Part shown: positions 1-9,631 of the stretch, one piece after another
How positions within the stretch are numbered: position 1 is the stretch's first letter
Layout of the letters: each line of letters starts with the position of its first letter
Assembly: GCA_903847605.1 (NCBI GenBank)
Contig: CAINED010000013.1
Coordinates: 124,001-188,000, forward strand
Source of the DNA: an uncultured Hyphomicrobiales bacterium
GTDB lineage: Bacteria; Pseudomonadota; Alphaproteobacteria; Rhizobiales; Beijerinckiaceae
Length of the DNA: 64,000 bases
Direction: 5' to 3'
The notes under the pieces: generated by a model
Databases searched by the model: none
What the model was told of the DNA's origin: nothing
What the model saw: only the letters and a program-made list of their open reading frames with translations
Position numbers and translations under genes: made by a program

Positions 1-172
1 CGCGGTCGCCCTGCATGCCGGCGATCACGGCTTCCACCGCCTCCTCGCCGAATTTTTTCGCGCAGCGCTGCATGCCCTCTTCGAGCAGGCTCTTGGTGTA
101 GGACTTTTCCGCGCTCGCGGCAGCGCGGCTTTCGACGATCCTTGCGAGATCGGCGAGCGTGAATGCTGACAT
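1..172 (-). CDS. hisE: Phosphoribosyl-ATP pyrophosphatase (partial, 3' end outside window)
   Basis: HisE removes pyrophosphate from phosphoribosyl-ATP, the second step of histidine synthesis in the cytoplasm. Only the first ~57 codons lie in the window. The reading frame starts [16 protein letters not shown] and continues with a [21 protein letters not shown] stretch in which acidic residues of the conserved EExxE type are visible; these bind metal in the MazG-like fold. It lies 45 nt behind hisF on the same strand, as the last visible gene of the his operon. The call rests on the N-terminal motif and on position after hisF, which is the usual order in this bacterial group. Confidence 0.9.
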   Translation of the reverse strand, partial: MSAFTLADLARIVESRAAASAEKSYTKSLLEEGMQRCAKKFGEEAVEAVIAGMQGDR

Positions 173-217
173 CACTATCCCCCGGCGCGTGCCCGGCCAT
201 GCGGCCGCACGCCCAAT

Positions 218-979
218 TCAGTCCATGCGTACGTTTACGCCCTGGGCGCGCATATGCTGCTTTGCCTGCTGGATCGTAAACTCGCCGAAATGGAAAATCG
301 AGGCGGCCAGGACGGCCGTGGCGTGACCTTCGCGAATGCCGGCGACGAGATGATCGAGATTGCCGACGCCGCCCGAGGCTATGAGCGGTACCGAGACCGC
401 ATCGGCGAGGGCGCGGGTGAGCGGAATGTCGAAGCCGGTTTTCGTGCCGTCCTTGTCCATGGACGTCAGCAGGATTTCGCCAGCGCCGAGCGCAACGACT
501 TCCCTCGCGTAATCTATCGCGTCGATGCCCGTCGCCGTGCGCCCGCCGTGGGTAAAGATTTCCCATTTTCCCGGCGCGACGGATCGCGCGTCGATGGCGA
601 TGACGACGCACTGGCTGCCGAATTTTTCAGCCGCCTCGCGCACAAGCTGGCGATTGGTCACGGCCGCGGTGTTGATCGACACCTTGTCCGCGCCTGCAAG
701 CAGAAGCTTGCGCATGTCTTCGGTGGTGCGCACGCCGCCGCCGACGGTGAGCGGCATGAAACAGGCCTCCGCCGTGCGCTGGACGATGTCGAGAATCGTG
801 CCGCGATTTTCATGGCTTGCCGTGATGTCCAGGAAGCAGAGCTCGTCCGCGCCCGCCGCATCATAAGCGATGGCGCATTCGACGGGATCACCGGCATCGC
901 GCAGGCCCACGAAGTTCACGCCCTTGACGACGCGCCCGTCCTTCACATCCAGACAGGGAATGACGCGGCTTTTAAGCAT
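218..979 (-). CDS. hisF: Imidazole glycerol phosphate synthase, cyclase subunit HisF
   Basis: HisF is the (beta-alpha)8-barrel subunit that uses ammonia from HisH to turn PRFAR into imidazole glycerol phosphate and AICAR. The frame is open to a GTG at 991, but I prefer the ATG at 979: it has a GAGAA Shine-Dalgarno sequence five bases upstream, and with this start the two catalytic aspartates fall at residues 11 (PCLD) and 130 (VVIAIDAR), the numbering known from characterised HisF proteins. The phosphate-binding glycine segments VGGGVR and ASGGVG are present. The start overlaps the end of hisA by a few bases, so translation is probably coupled. Length (253 aa) is normal. Confidence 0.98.
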   Translation of the reverse strand: MLKSRVIPCLDVKDGRVVKGVNFVGLRDAGDPVECAIAYDAAGADELCFLDITASHENRGTILDIVQRTAEACFMPLTVGGGVRTTEDMRKLLLAGADKVSINTAAVTNRQLVREAAEKFGSQCVVIAIDARSVAPGKWEIFTHGGRTATGIDAIDYAREVVALGAGEILLTSMDKDGTKTGFDIPLTRALADAVSVPLIASGGVGNLDHLVAGIREGHATAVLAASIFHFGEFTIQQAKQHMRAQGVNVRMD

Positions 980-1718
980 TCTGTTTCTCACGCGCGGCGC
1001 GAATCATGGCCAGCGCCTCGGTGGGATCGATGCGGCCATCATAGAGCGCGCGCCCACTGATCGCGCCGGCAAGCCGAGCGCAATCGGGCTGCAAAAGCCG
1101 CTGTATATCGGCGATCGATGCCAGACCGCCGGAGGCAATCACGGGAATGTTCACGGCATGGGCGAGTTCGAGCGTCGCCTCGACATTGAGGCCCTGCAAC
1201 GCCCCATCGCGCGATATGTCCGTGTAAACGATGGCGGCGACGCCGGCATTCTCGAACCGCCTGCCGAGTTCGCTGGCCGTCATCGTCGATACGGCGGCCC
1301 AGCCTTCCGTTGCGACCATGCCATTCTTCGCATCGATTCCGACGGCCACGCGGCCAGGATAGAGACGGCAGGCTTCTCGGACGAAATCGGGATCTTTCAC
1401 CGCAGCCGTGCCGATGATGACGCGCCGCACGCCCTTCGAAAGCCAGCCCTCGACCGTCTGCATGTTGCGGATGCCACCGCCGAGTTGCACCGGCATCTTC
1501 ACGGCTTTCAGAATGTTTTCGACAGCATCGGCGTTGATCGGACGGCCGGCAAAAGCTCCGTCGAGATCGACGACATGCAGATATTCGAAGCCCTGCTCTT
1601 CAAAGTTGCGCGCCTGCGCCGCCGGATCGGTATTGAACACGGTGGCACTGTTCATCTCGCCATGAACGAGACGCACGCATTCGCCGCCCTTCAGATCGAT
1701 TGCTGGAAACAGGATCAC
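972..1718 (-). CDS. hisA: ProFAR isomerase HisA
   Basis: HisA isomerises ProFAR to PRFAR by an Amadori rearrangement in histidine synthesis. The protein is a half-repeat barrel like HisF, with catalytic Asp8 in FPAID and a second Asp near residue 129 in VGIDAKNG, and with glycine-rich phosphate sites LGGGIR and ASGGL. A GTG at 1727 also opens the frame, but the GTG at 1718 has a GAGGTG Shine-Dalgarno six bases upstream and gives the family start [10 protein letters not shown]. With that start the GTG shares a GTGA four-base overlap with the hisH stop codon, which implies translational coupling in the operon. Confidence 0.97.
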   Translation of the reverse strand: MILFPAIDLKGGECVRLVHGEMNSATVFNTDPAAQARNFEEQGFEYLHVVDLDGAFAGRPINADAVENILKAVKMPVQLGGGIRNMQTVEGWLSKGVRRVIIGTAAVKDPDFVREACRLYPGRVAVGIDAKNGMVATEGWAAVSTMTASELGRRFENAGVAAIVYTDISRDGALQGLNVEATLELAHAVNIPVIASGGLASIADIQRLLQPDCARLAGAISGRALYDGRIDPTEALAMIRAAREKQNA

Positions 1719-2365
1719 GGCGCCCACCTCAGGAAGTTTGCAAGGAGGCCGAGACCGAGCTTCTGGCTCTTTTCCGGATGGAATTGCGTTCCGGCCATGT
1801 TGCCCCGCGCCACCATGGCGTTGACGGGACCGCCATATTCAGTCCGGGCGAGAAGACTGTCGGTGCTGCGCGGCACGAGATGATAGGAATGGACGAAATA
1901 GGCGTGCAGCCCGTTCTCGCCGGTCGGAATGTCTTTCAGAAGCGCATGATCGCGCTGCAGGTCGAGCGTGTTCCAGCCCATGTGCGGAATTTTCAGCGAC
2001 GGGTCCGACGGCTCGATGGCGACCACATCTCCCTCGATCCAGCCGAGGCCTTCGGTGACCTCATGTTCGAGGCCGCGCGAAGCCATGAGCTGCATGCCGA
2101 CGCAGATGCCGAGGAACGGCCGTCCCCTGGCGATCACCGCATCCTGCAACGCGTCGATCATGCCCGGCGTGCGGGCGAGGCCGCGCTTGCAATCGGCAAA
2201 GGCGCCGACACCCGGCAGCACGACGCGATCGGCTTTCGAAACATCCTCGGGCGATGACGTGAGCGAGATATCCGCGGCAATGCCGGCTTCCCGCGCCGCA
2301 CGCTCGAACGCCTTGTGCGCCGAGTGCAGGTTGCCGGATTCGTAATCGATAATGGCGACCTTCAT
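1715..2365 (-). CDS. hisH: Imidazole glycerol phosphate synthase, glutaminase subunit HisH
   Basis: HisH is the class I glutamine amidotransferase that feeds ammonia through a tunnel to HisF. The nucleophile is Cys88 in GICVGMQLM, and the His-Glu pair lies near residues 196 and 198 in FHPEKSQ; the PHMGWN segment is the family signature near the oxyanion region. At 216 aa it is full length. Its ATG overlaps the stop of the upstream DUF2628 gene in an ATGA junction, and its own stop overlaps hisA in the same way. It therefore sits in a tightly coupled string together with its two functional partners. Confidence 0.97.
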   Translation of the reverse strand: MKVAIIDYESGNLHSAHKAFERAAREAGIAADISLTSSPEDVSKADRVVLPGVGAFADCKRGLARTPGMIDALQDAVIARGRPFLGICVGMQLMASRGLEHEVTEGLGWIEGDVVAIEPSDPSLKIPHMGWNTLDLQRDHALLKDIPTGENGLHAYFVHSYHLVPRSTDSLLARTEYGGPVNAMVARGNMAGTQFHPEKSQKLGLGLLANFLRWAP

Positions 2366-2847
2366 GCGCTGCCTCCGAGCGGCGCGAGGCCATAACTTTC
2401 GGAGGCTGCGACCGGGCGCGGACGCGAAGCGGCGGGGGCCTGAATGTGCAAGTCTGGCTGCAAAGCGCTTTCGCTGCGGCGAAGACCATAGACGAGTTCG
2501 GCCTCGTTACGCCGGTCGGCAAAAACGACATCGGCGAAGACATAACCACGGCGCGTGAGGCTGCGGCGGCGCAATTGCGCGGCTTCAAAACCGAACAGGA
2601 GATGCACCGCAAATTCGCCGGCGGCGACTGCGAATTGCGAAATGCCCAGCCAGTGCGCGAGCGCGCCCATGATAGCCACGATAGCGACCCAGAGAAAAAG
2701 GCCGAGCCAGCTTCGCCGGAAAATGCACCAGAACGGCGCGAAGAAAAAGGCAGCCCAGTTGAAGCCCTCGCGCACGAAGATTGCCCGACTCGCCGCCAGC
2801 GGGCGGTCGAGGTCGGCGGCAGGCACATGCACGGTATAGATGCTCAT
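2362..2847 (-). CDS. DUF2628 domain membrane protein inside the his operon
   Basis: The 161-aa protein begins MSIYTVHVP. At about residues 25-75 it has a phenylalanine- and tryptophan-rich stretch ([16 protein letters not shown] followed by [20 protein letters not shown]) with two likely membrane segments. This layout matches the DUF2628 family, whose function is not known to me. The C-terminal third is polar and probably cytoplasmic. It starts 35 nt after the hisB stop and overlaps hisH by four bases, so it must be co-transcribed and co-translated with histidine genes. Nothing in the sequence shows a catalytic role in histidine synthesis. Confidence 0.88.
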   Translation of the reverse strand: MSIYTVHVPAADLDRPLAASRAIFVREGFNWAAFFFAPFWCIFRRSWLGLFLWVAIVAIMGALAHWLGISQFAVAAGEFAVHLLFGFEAAQLRRRSLTRRGYVFADVVFADRRNEAELVYGLRRSESALQPDLHIQAPAASRPRPVAASESYGLAPLGGSA

Positions 2848-2882
2848 TCCGATACTCCGCCCGGAGCGCCTGGTCCGCGGGC

Positions 2883-3470
2883 TTACAATGTGCCTTTGGT
2901 CGACGGCACGACATTCGCCTGCCGGGGATCGATGGCCACGGCTGCACGCAAGGCGCGGGCCAACCCCTTGAAACAAGATTCCGCGATGTGATGGTCGTTG
3001 ATGCCGTAAAGCGTCTCGACATGCAGCGTGATGCCGGCATTCATGGCGAAAGCCTGGAAAAACTCGCGCACGAGCTGCGTGTCGAATTCGCCGATCTTGC
3101 CGCGCTCGAAGTTCGTGCGGAAGACGAGGAAGGCGCGGCCGGAAATGTCGATGGCGACGCGCGTCAGCGTTTCGTCCATCGGCAGGTAGGAATCGGCGTA
3201 GCGCACGATGCCCTTCATGTCGCCGAGCGCCTTGCGGAAGGCCTGGCCGAGCGCAATGCCGGTATCCTCCACCGTGTGGTGGAAATCGATGTGCAGGTCG
3301 CCCTCGGCGAGAATGTCGAGGTCGAGCAGGCCGTGACGGCCTAGCTGGTCGAGCATGTGATCGAAAAAGCCGATGCCGGTCGCAATTTTCGTCTGGCCCG
3401 TTCCATCGAGCCCGACGCTGACCTTTATCTTCGTTTCCTTGGTGGCGCGCTCGACGCTTCCGGTGCGCAT
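2883..3470 (-). CDS. hisB: Imidazoleglycerol-phosphate dehydratase
   Basis: HisB dehydrates imidazole glycerol phosphate to imidazole acetol phosphate. The 195-aa frame from ATG 3470 shows the manganese-binding motifs of the family: [29 protein letters not shown], and the C-terminal [16 protein letters not shown]. It is the monofunctional form, without the phosphatase domain of enterobacterial HisB. The open frame extends far upstream, but the motif-bearing region begins at [13 protein letters not shown], the usual family start. It is the first gene of the minus-strand operon and is divergent from hslV, so its promoter must lie in the 154-bp gap that also holds a C9 tract. Confidence 0.98.
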   Translation of the reverse strand: MRTGSVERATKETKIKVSVGLDGTGQTKIATGIGFFDHMLDQLGRHGLLDLDILAEGDLHIDFHHTVEDTGIALGQAFRKALGDMKGIVRYADSYLPMDETLTRVAIDISGRAFLVFRTNFERGKIGEFDTQLVREFFQAFAMNAGITLHVETLYGINDHHIAESCFKGLARALRAAVAIDPRQANVVPSTKGTL

Positions 3471-3624
3471 GGGGAGCTTTCTCTGCTGAAGTTGCCGGGC
3501 TTTTAGCAAGCAGGCGCGGGCTTTGCCACCCAAAAGGCCGCACGGCCCCCCCCCGCCCTTGCATGGCCGTGGCCCTGCCCATAGATGGGGTCCGGACCCG
3601 GCATCGAGGGTTCCGGAGACCCTC

Positions 3625-4200
3625 ATGAGCGCCGACAGCCATTCCCGTCCCGAAAGCTGGCACGCCACCACCATTTGCATGGTGCGCAAGGGCGGCAAGA
3701 CCGTGATCGGCGGCGACGGGCAGGTCAGCCTCGGCCAGACCATTATCAAGGGCAATGCGCGCAAGGTGCGACGACTCGGCAAGGGCGATGTCATCGCAGG
3801 CTTCGCCGGGGCTACGGCGGACGCCTTCACCCTGTTCGAAAGGCTTGAGGCCAAGATCGAGCAGTATCCGGGGCAATTGACGAGAGCCTGCGTCGAGCTT
3901 GCGAAGGACTGGCGCACGGACCGCTATCTGCGCCGTCTCGAAGCGATGATGCTGGTGGCGGACAAACAGGCCGGACTCATCCTGACCGGCAATGGCGACG
4001 TGCTAGAGCCGGAGACAAGCGAGGGCGGCAGCGTCACCGCCATCGGGTCCGGCGGCAATTATGCGCTGGCGGCAGGGCGGGCCTTGCTGCCGCTCGATCT
4101 CGACGCGGAAGAAATCGTGCGCCGCGCGATGAAAATCGCTTCCGAAATTTGCGTCTATACCAACGGCAATCTCGTCATCGAGAGCATCGATGGCGGCTGA
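3625..4200 (+). CDS. hslV: ATP-dependent protease subunit HslV (ClpQ)
   Basis: HslV is the threonine peptidase chamber of the HslUV proteasome-like protease. The protein starts [16 protein letters not shown]; the short prefix before the first Thr of the TTI segment (Thr15) is the propeptide removed by self-processing, which frees the N-terminal nucleophile. The motifs [13 protein letters not shown] and FAGATADAF are diagnostic. The ATG at 3625 was chosen because it gives this family prefix; the open frame runs further upstream without support. The 3' end overlaps the acetyltransferase gene by 11 bases, and hslU follows that gene, so the protease parts are in one operon. Confidence 0.98.
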   Translation: MSADSHSRPESWHATTICMVRKGGKTVIGGDGQVSLGQTIIKGNARKVRRLGKGDVIAGFAGATADAFTLFERLEAKIEQYPGQLTRACVELAKDWRTDRYLRRLEAMMLVADKQAGLILTGNGDVLEPETSEGGSVTAIGSGGNYALAAGRALLPLDLDAEEIVRRAMKIASEICVYTNGNLVIESIDGG

Positions 4201-4738
4201 AACCCGCGGCTGGCCAATATCTTTCGTCCCGGTCGATGCCAGCCACTATGCGATGCTGGAAAGATGGCTGAAGCTTCCACACATGCGCGAGTGGTGGGGC
4301 GATCCTGCGACTGAACTCGGATACATTCGCGACATGGTCGAAGGGCGGGATTCCACGAAGCCTTTTCTCATTCTTGTTGACGGCGAGGCCAAGGGTTACA
4401 TCCAGTACTGGTTCATCGGCCCGCACCAGACCGAAGAATGGGCCCAGGACAATCCCTGGCTGATGGAGCTTCCAGCAGACGCCATAGGCGTCGATCTTTC
4501 GATTGGCGATCCTGACCTGCTTTCCAAAGGCGTAGGATCGCAGGCGCTTCAGGCATTCGTATCCATGCTGCGCGAGCAAGGCCATGAAAACATCATCATC
4601 GATCCCGATCCTGAAAATCATCGCGCCGTAAGCGCCTACAGGAAGGCGGGCTTTCGCCCTGTTCCGAATCTCGAAGGACGGACGGAAGGCGTATTGATCA
4701 TGCAACACGTTCCCGGCGCGAGCGCGTCAGTTAAGTAA
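4190..4738 (+). CDS. GNAT-family N-acetyltransferase between hslV and hslU
   Basis: A 182-aa protein with the GNAT layout: a beta-rich N-terminal half ([14 protein letters not shown]), a central strand with YIQYW, an acetyl-CoA site around the GVGSQAL turn at about residues 120-130 and an [14 protein letters not shown]-terminal motif. The pattern resembles the Aac(6')-type and siderophore-type acetyltransferases (Acetyltransf_8 group), but the substrate cannot be read from the sequence. The start lies inside the end of hslV and the stop is 19 nt before hslU, so it is produced with the HslUV protease. Whether it acts on the same targets is unknown. Confidence 0.9.
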   Translation: MAAETRGWPISFVPVDASHYAMLERWLKLPHMREWWGDPATELGYIRDMVEGRDSTKPFLILVDGEAKGYIQYWFIGPHQTEEWAQDNPWLMELPADAIGVDLSIGDPDLLSKGVGSQALQAFVSMLREQGHENIIIDPDPENHRAVSAYRKAGFRPVPNLEGRTEGVLIMQHVPGASASVK

Positions 4739-4757
4739 CCAGACCAGCGAGACACGT

Positions 4758-6062
4758 ATGACCGATTTTTCCCCGCGCGAGATCGTTTCCGAACTCGACC
4801 GCAACATTGTCGGACAGGCGGCCGCCAAGCGCGCGGTTGCCATCGCCTTGCGCAATCGCTGGCGCAGGCTTCGGCTCGAAGGCCAGATGCGCGAAGAGGT
4901 TCTCCCGAAGAACATCCTGATGATCGGCCCTACAGGCTGCGGCAAGACCGAGATATCGCGCCGGCTCGCCCGGCTCGCCAACGCGCCCTTCCTCAAGGTG
5001 GAAGCCACAAAATTCACCGAGGTCGGCTATGTCGGTCGCGATGTCGAACAGATCATCCGCGATCTCGTCGAGGTCGCGATCTCCATGACGAAGGAGACGC
5101 AACGCAAGGGCATGAGCGCAAAGGCCCATCTGGCGGCGGAAGAGCGGGTGCTCGATGCGCTCGTCGGCGCCAACGCCTCGCCGGCGACACGCGATTCCTT
5201 CCGCAAGAAATTGCGCAACAACGAACTCGACGACAAGGAAATCGAGGTCGAGATCGCCTCGCAAGGTTCGGGCGTACCGATGTTCGAGCTGCCCAACATG
5301 CCGGGCGCCTCCATCGGCGCGATCAATCTCGGCGACATTTTCGGCAAGATGGGCGCGCGCGGCAAGCCGCGGCGCGTGATGGTCAAGGACGCCTACGAAC
5401 CGCTGCTGACGGAAGAAGCGGACAAGCTGCTCGATCAGGACAAGCTGGTGCGAGACGCGATCCACGAAGTTGAAAACAACGGCATCGTCTTTCTCGACGA
5501 GATCGACAAGATCTGCACCCGCGAGGGTCTCAAGGGCGGCGAAGTTTCACGCGAGGGCGTGCAGCGCGACCTCTTGCCGCTGATCGAGGGCACCACCGTT
5601 TCGACCAAGCACGGGGCGGTGAAGACCGACCACATTCTCTTCATCGCATCGGGCGCTTTTCACGTCGCAAAACCATCTGATCTGCTGCCGGAATTGCAGG
5701 GCCGCCTGCCGATCCGCGTCGAGCTTTCGCCGCTGACCGAAGAAGATTTCCGCCGCATCCTCACCGAGACCGAAGCGAGCCTCACCAAACAGTATGTCGC
5801 GCTGATGAAGACCGAGGGCGTCGACCTGCAATTTACGGACGACTCAGTCGACGCCATTGCGAAGATCGCGGTGCAGGTGAATTCGACGGTCGAAAACATC
5901 GGCGCGCGGCGGCTGCAAACCGTTATGGAACGCGTGCTCGACGATATTTCTTTCACCGCGCCGGACAGGTCGGGAGAAGCCATCGTCGTCAACGCGGCCC
6001 TTGTCGAGAAGAATGTCGCCGGGCTCGCCTCCAATGCGGACTTGTCTCGTTTCATCCTTTAA
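4758..6062 (+). CDS. hslU: ATP-dependent protease ATPase subunit HslU (ClpY)
   Basis: HslU is the AAA+ unfoldase ring that feeds proteins into HslV. The 434-aa protein has Walker [10 protein letters not shown] near residue 57, Walker [10 protein letters not shown], sensor-2 region [10 protein letters not shown], and the typical inserted I-domain between the two Walker motifs. It ends DLSRFIL; the hydrophobic C-terminal tail is the part of HslU that inserts into HslV and activates it. It follows the acetyltransferase gene by 19 nt in the hslV operon. Length and motifs are normal. Confidence 0.98.
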   Translation: MTDFSPREIVSELDRNIVGQAAAKRAVAIALRNRWRRLRLEGQMREEVLPKNILMIGPTGCGKTEISRRLARLANAPFLKVEATKFTEVGYVGRDVEQIIRDLVEVAISMTKETQRKGMSAKAHLAAEERVLDALVGANASPATRDSFRKKLRNNELDDKEIEVEIASQGSGVPMFELPNMPGASIGAINLGDIFGKMGARGKPRRVMVKDAYEPLLTEEADKLLDQDKLVRDAIHEVENNGIVFLDEIDKICTREGLKGGEVSREGVQRDLLPLIEGTTVSTKHGAVKTDHILFIASGAFHVAKPSDLLPELQGRLPIRVELSPLTEEDFRRILTETEASLTKQYVALMKTEGVDLQFTDDSVDAIAKIAVQVNSTVENIGARRLQTVMERVLDDISFTAPDRSGEAIVVNAALVEKNVAGLASNADLSRFIL

Positions 6063-6243
6063 AATTGAATCCAGTCTGCGGTTCGTATCTGCTCCTACTG
6101 TGCGGGGGCGCGCCGTTCGGCTGCAGTAGCGAACAGGCGGTATTGCTTTTGACTCTGGCCCGCCGGGTGCGATAAGCCAGCGCCCGAAGTCTGGCGCCCG
6201 TTTCCCCGGCGCGTTCCTCACAATCACTCGGAGAGTTCCGAAG

Positions 6244-7278
6244 ATGGCGCAATTCAAGCCGCTCGTTTTTTCCGGCGTGCAGCCGACGGGAAATCTGCAT
6301 CTCGGCAACTATCTCGGCGCGATCGTGAAGTTCGTGGAGATGCAGAAGACGCACGACTGCATCTACTGCGTGGTGGACATGCATGCGATCACGGTTCCGC
6401 AGGATCCGGCGCAACTGAAGTCGAGCATCCGCGAAGTAACTGCGGCCTTCATTGCAGCCGGCATCGATCCAAAGGCGCATATCGTCTTCAACCAGAGCCA
6501 GGTGGCCGAGCACGCCGAACTTGCCTGGGTGTTCAATTGCGTCGCGCGCATGGGCTGGCTCAATCGCATGACGCAGTTCAAGGAGAAGGCGGGCAAGGAC
6601 CGCGAGAACGTCTCGGTCGGCCTCTTTGCCTATCCCGCGCTGATGGCGGCCGACATTCTCGTCTATCGCGCCACCCATGTGCCTGTTGGCGAGGACCAGA
6701 AGCAGCATCTCGAACTGTCGCGCGACATCGCGCAGAAGTTCAACAATGACTTCGCAGAGTCCATCGCGCTCTGCGGCCATGGCGACGCCTTCTTCCCGCT
6801 GCCAGAGCCCCTGATCCAGGGGCCAGCGACGCGCGTAATGAGCCTGCGCGACGGCACGAAGAAAATGTCGAAATCGGACCCGTCCGATTATTCGCGCCTC
6901 AACCTGACTGACACAGCAGACATCATCGCGCAGAAGGTTCGCAAGGCGAAGACAGATCCGGAAGCGCTGCCCTCGGAAACCGCAGGCCTTGCCGGACGCG
7001 CGGAGGCCGACAATCTCGTCGGCATCTATGCGGCGCTCGACAATCGCAGCAAGGACGACGTGTTGCGCGAATTCGGCGGCGGCAACTTCTCGACATTCAA
7101 GAACGCGCTTGTCGATCTCGCCGTCGCGAGACTGGGGCCGGTCGGAGCGGAGATGAAGAGGCTCGTCGGCGATCCCGCCTATATCGACAGCGTTTTGCTC
7201 GACGGCGGACGCAGGGCGCGGGAAATTGCCGCGCCTAACATGAAGGCCGTCAAGGAAATTCTGGGCTTCATCGGCTGA
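6244..7278 (+). CDS. trpS: Tryptophanyl-tRNA synthetase
   Basis: TrpS charges tRNA-Trp in the cytoplasm. The 344-aa class I synthetase shows the HIGH-type motif TGNLHLGNY at residues 15-23, the KMSKS loop ([13 protein letters not shown]) near residue 205, and the [13 protein letters not shown] segment typical of the tryptophan/tyrosine subgroup. The ATG is preceded by GGAGAG about 9 nt upstream. A 181-bp spacer separates it from hslU, so it probably has its own promoter. Nothing unusual is seen in the coding sequence. Confidence 0.98.
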   Translation: MAQFKPLVFSGVQPTGNLHLGNYLGAIVKFVEMQKTHDCIYCVVDMHAITVPQDPAQLKSSIREVTAAFIAAGIDPKAHIVFNQSQVAEHAELAWVFNCVARMGWLNRMTQFKEKAGKDRENVSVGLFAYPALMAADILVYRATHVPVGEDQKQHLELSRDIAQKFNNDFAESIALCGHGDAFFPLPEPLIQGPATRVMSLRDGTKKMSKSDPSDYSRLNLTDTADIIAQKVRKAKTDPEALPSETAGLAGRAEADNLVGIYAALDNRSKDDVLREFGGGNFSTFKNALVDLAVARLGPVGAEMKRLVGDPAYIDSVLLDGGRRAREIAAPNMKAVKEILGFIG

Positions 7279-7357
7279 GCTGGCGTGCATCAACAGTCTT
7301 GCGAAGATTTGAACCTGCTGGCACGATGATGCTTGGCGGCAGGCGGAGTGCGCCGGA

Positions 7358-7855
7358 ATGACAGGCACGAGGCGGCGGTCCTACGAAGAGGGGCATCGGC
7401 CCAAATATCTGATCGTCATCGACGGCAGCGAGGAATGCGGCCGGGCGATCTATTTCGCGGCGAAGCGTTGCGCGCGCATTTCGGCCGGTCTCGTCATGCT
7501 CGCCGTCACCGATGTTGAGGGTTTCGATCAGTGGCTCGGCGTCGGCGACGTGATGAAGCAGGAAGCCAACGACGCCGCAGAGAAAACGCTGGACGATGCG
7601 GCAGCAAAGTGCCGCACGATCTCCGGCATCGAGGCGGAGCGGGTCGTGCGCAACGGCTCAAAAGCCGATGTCATCAAGGCGCTCATCAACGAGGATCGCG
7701 ACATCATATTCCTTGTTCTGGCGGCGGCAACAGGATCGGACGGGCCGGGCCCGTTGGTTTCGATGCTGGCCGGAAAGGCAGCCGGCACGTTCCCGGTTCC
7801 TGTCGTGATCGTTCCCGGCGACCTCGCGGACGAAGAAATCGACGCGCTGGCATAA
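7358..7855 (+). CDS. Universal stress protein, UspA family
   Basis: A 165-aa single-domain protein. It opens with the typical first strand KYLIVIDGSEECGRAIYFAAKRC and ends with a VPVVIVPG strand; the family's ATP-binding G-2x-G-9x-G(S/T) segment near the C-terminus is only weakly recognisable (GSDGPGPLVSMLAG). GGAG lies about 8 nt before the ATG. It sits between trpS and an ATP-grasp gene on the same strand. Members of this family are induced under growth arrest and other stress, but the sequence gives no specific role here. Confidence 0.88.
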   Translation: MTGTRRRSYEEGHRPKYLIVIDGSEECGRAIYFAAKRCARISAGLVMLAVTDVEGFDQWLGVGDVMKQEANDAAEKTLDDAAAKCRTISGIEAERVVRNGSKADVIKALINEDRDIIFLVLAAATGSDGPGPLVSMLAGKAAGTFPVPVVIVPGDLADEEIDALA

Positions 7856-7866
7856 GGCTCGCTCAT

Positions 7867-8751
7867 TTGGACCTCAGCGCCAGGACTCTACGCGACGCAG
7901 TTCTTCCGTATCTCGAACCCTATCCGCTGCTTCGCCGGCTGATGAATGCGCGCAAGCCTCCCAACTGGGAGACGCTTTCCTTTTCGGATAAGATTGCGTG
8001 GCAATGCGACAATCCCGATCCCGCCATCGATTACGCCGCCATGGCGGACAAACATCGCGTGAAGGAGATTGTAAGGGACAAGTTTCTGGTTCCTGCGACT
8101 TTCCTTTATGCGCGCGCGCCGGAAGAAATCGATGCGCAGGCTCTGCCTGCAACATATGTGATGAAAGCCGCTCATGGCTGGAACATGTCGTTGCTTGTCG
8201 AAGATCGAATCGCTCTTGGCGACAATCACAAGCGCGACGATTCGGGTCAACGCGCCGACACGCGCTATCTACGAGAAGTCGCGCATTCGTGGCTCTCATC
8301 TGAAGCAGAACATGATCGGCGTCGAGTTGAACGGCAATATCTGTTCGTCAAGCCGGGCATCATGATCGAAGAGTTGTTGAAGCCGGTGGATTACGAATTG
8401 AAGCTTCTGCTGTTTCGTGGCCGTATGCGCTTTGCCCAGGTGTTCTATCGGGGCTTCGAACACAGTGACTTCCGTTACCGGCACTTCGATGAAAACTGGA
8501 CAGAAATCGAGCCCGACGAAGACGTCAGACCCCATTACGAATTGAACGGCGGCGACATCGCAATTCCGTCCGAAGAGATGTTGAGCAATCTATTCGCCCT
8601 TTGCTCCGGCATCGATCATGTGCGTGCGGACTTTTATCATTGCCGCGGTCGATATTATTTCTCGGAATTCACGTTCACACATAATGGGCTGGGTGGGCCG
8701 GGCTTCATCGGCAGCCTCGACAAAGCCCTAGGCGCCTTCTGGCTGCGTTGA
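7867..8751 (+). CDS. TupA-like ATP-grasp protein
   Basis: The protein matches the TupA-like ATP-grasp family, named after the teichuronopeptide biosynthesis protein of Bacillus. Supporting segments are LSFSDKIAWQCDN near the N-terminus, the MADKHRVKEIVRDK helix, VMKAAHGWNMS (nucleotide grasp), and the C-terminal VRADFYHCRGRYYFSEFTFTHNGLGG metal/ATP site. No ATG stands at the expected start; TTG 7867 has AAGG nine bases upstream and lies 11 nt after the stress protein stop, while ATG 7942 is a shorter alternative. No glycosyltransferase or capsule genes are adjacent, so the substrate is unknown. The 3' end overlaps the convergent desaturase gene by 24 bp. Confidence 0.82.
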   Translation: MDLSARTLRDAVLPYLEPYPLLRRLMNARKPPNWETLSFSDKIAWQCDNPDPAIDYAAMADKHRVKEIVRDKFLVPATFLYARAPEEIDAQALPATYVMKAAHGWNMSLLVEDRIALGDNHKRDDSGQRADTRYLREVAHSWLSSEAEHDRRRVERQYLFVKPGIMIEELLKPVDYELKLLLFRGRMRFAQVFYRGFEHSDFRYRHFDENWTEIEPDEDVRPHYELNGGDIAIPSEEMLSNLFALCSGIDHVRADFYHCRGRYYFSEFTFTHNGLGGPGFIGSLDKALGAFWLR

Positions 8752-9585
8752 AGGCAATTTAGCGTTGGGCTTGCGCTCTCGGCTGCGCCAGACGAAAGGC
8801 ATCAGCAACAGCCGCCAGAGACTTGTTTCCTTCGGGTCGCGAAAATATTCGAGGCCAAGCTGCATCTGCGGATGATCGGCATAGGGCCGCGTCTTCGCGG
8901 TGCCGAAGAGATAGTCGTAAATCGGAAAGGCTGCGCTGAAATTGCTGTCCGTATAGGTGCGGTCGCTGCAATGATGCAGCCGGTGATAATCGGGCGTGAC
9001 GATGGCGCGCCGCAAAATGCGATCCAGCCCTTCCGGTAGGCGGATGTTGCTGTGCGCGATGATGCTGATCGACATCTTGAGAAGCTGATAGGAAATGACG
9101 ACTGCCGGCGGAAAGCCCATCAACAGGATCACGGGTATCGCCAGCGGCGCATTGACGAAAAGTTCGAGCGGGTGATTGCGATAGGTGGTCGTAAAGTCGA
9201 GTTCGGTGTCGCTGTGATGCACGGCGTGAATGCGCCAAAGCGCCGGTATGGCGTGTAACGCGCGGTGAAACCAGTAGGCGACGAACTCGAAGACGAGGAT
9301 CGCAATCAGCAACATCGGCCAGAAGCCGAGTGTTCCGTCGCCCATCAGTCCCGCGCCAAAACGCACAGTCCACCATGAGGCCACGATCATTGCCAATAGC
9401 GAAACGAAATTAGCGTTGATGAGATCGAAAATCGTAAGTGAGAGATTGCTGGCCCAGCGCGCCCGCAGGCTCGGCGCTTCCGCGCGCCGCTGGGCGAACG
9501 ATTCGAGGACGGCTGCAACGATCATGATCGCAGCCGTTCCAACGAAGAGGACTGTTCCTTCGTTGTCCTGAAGAAACTTTTCCAA
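8728..9585 (-). CDS. Sterol desaturase/fatty acid hydroxylase family membrane protein
   Basis: A membrane-bound di-iron oxygenase of the fatty acid hydroxylase superfamily. The three histidine boxes are present: HRALH, HAVHH and HRLHH, spaced as in the family, with four or so hydrophobic segments before and between them. Such enzymes hydroxylate or desaturate lipids or hopanoids; the substrate here cannot be told. The frame has no upstream ATG. TTG 9585 gives the natural start MEKFLQDNEG; a TTG at 9669 would extend it into the neighbouring small gene and has no Shine-Dalgarno sequence. It is convergent with the ATP-grasp gene. Confidence 0.85.
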   Translation of the reverse strand: MEKFLQDNEGTVLFVGTAAIMIVAAVLESFAQRRAEAPSLRARWASNLSLTIFDLINANFVSLLAMIVASWWTVRFGAGLMGDGTLGFWPMLLIAILVFEFVAYWFHRALHAIPALWRIHAVHHSDTELDFTTTYRNHPLELFVNAPLAIPVILLMGFPPAVVISYQLLKMSISIIAHSNIRLPEGLDRILRRAIVTPDYHRLHHCSDRTYTDSNFSAAFPIYDYLFGTAKTRPYADHPQMQLGLEYFRDPKETSLWRLLLMPFVWRSRERKPNAKLPSTQPEGA

Positions 9586-9631
9586 ATGTAAAAAATCCGC
9601 CCGAGCCGCCCGCGGCGCAGGCGAGCATGTC

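Noticed and set aside
6052-7368. 438-codon open frame on the minus strand
   Set aside because: It is antisense to trpS and crosses both its ends without a start signal.
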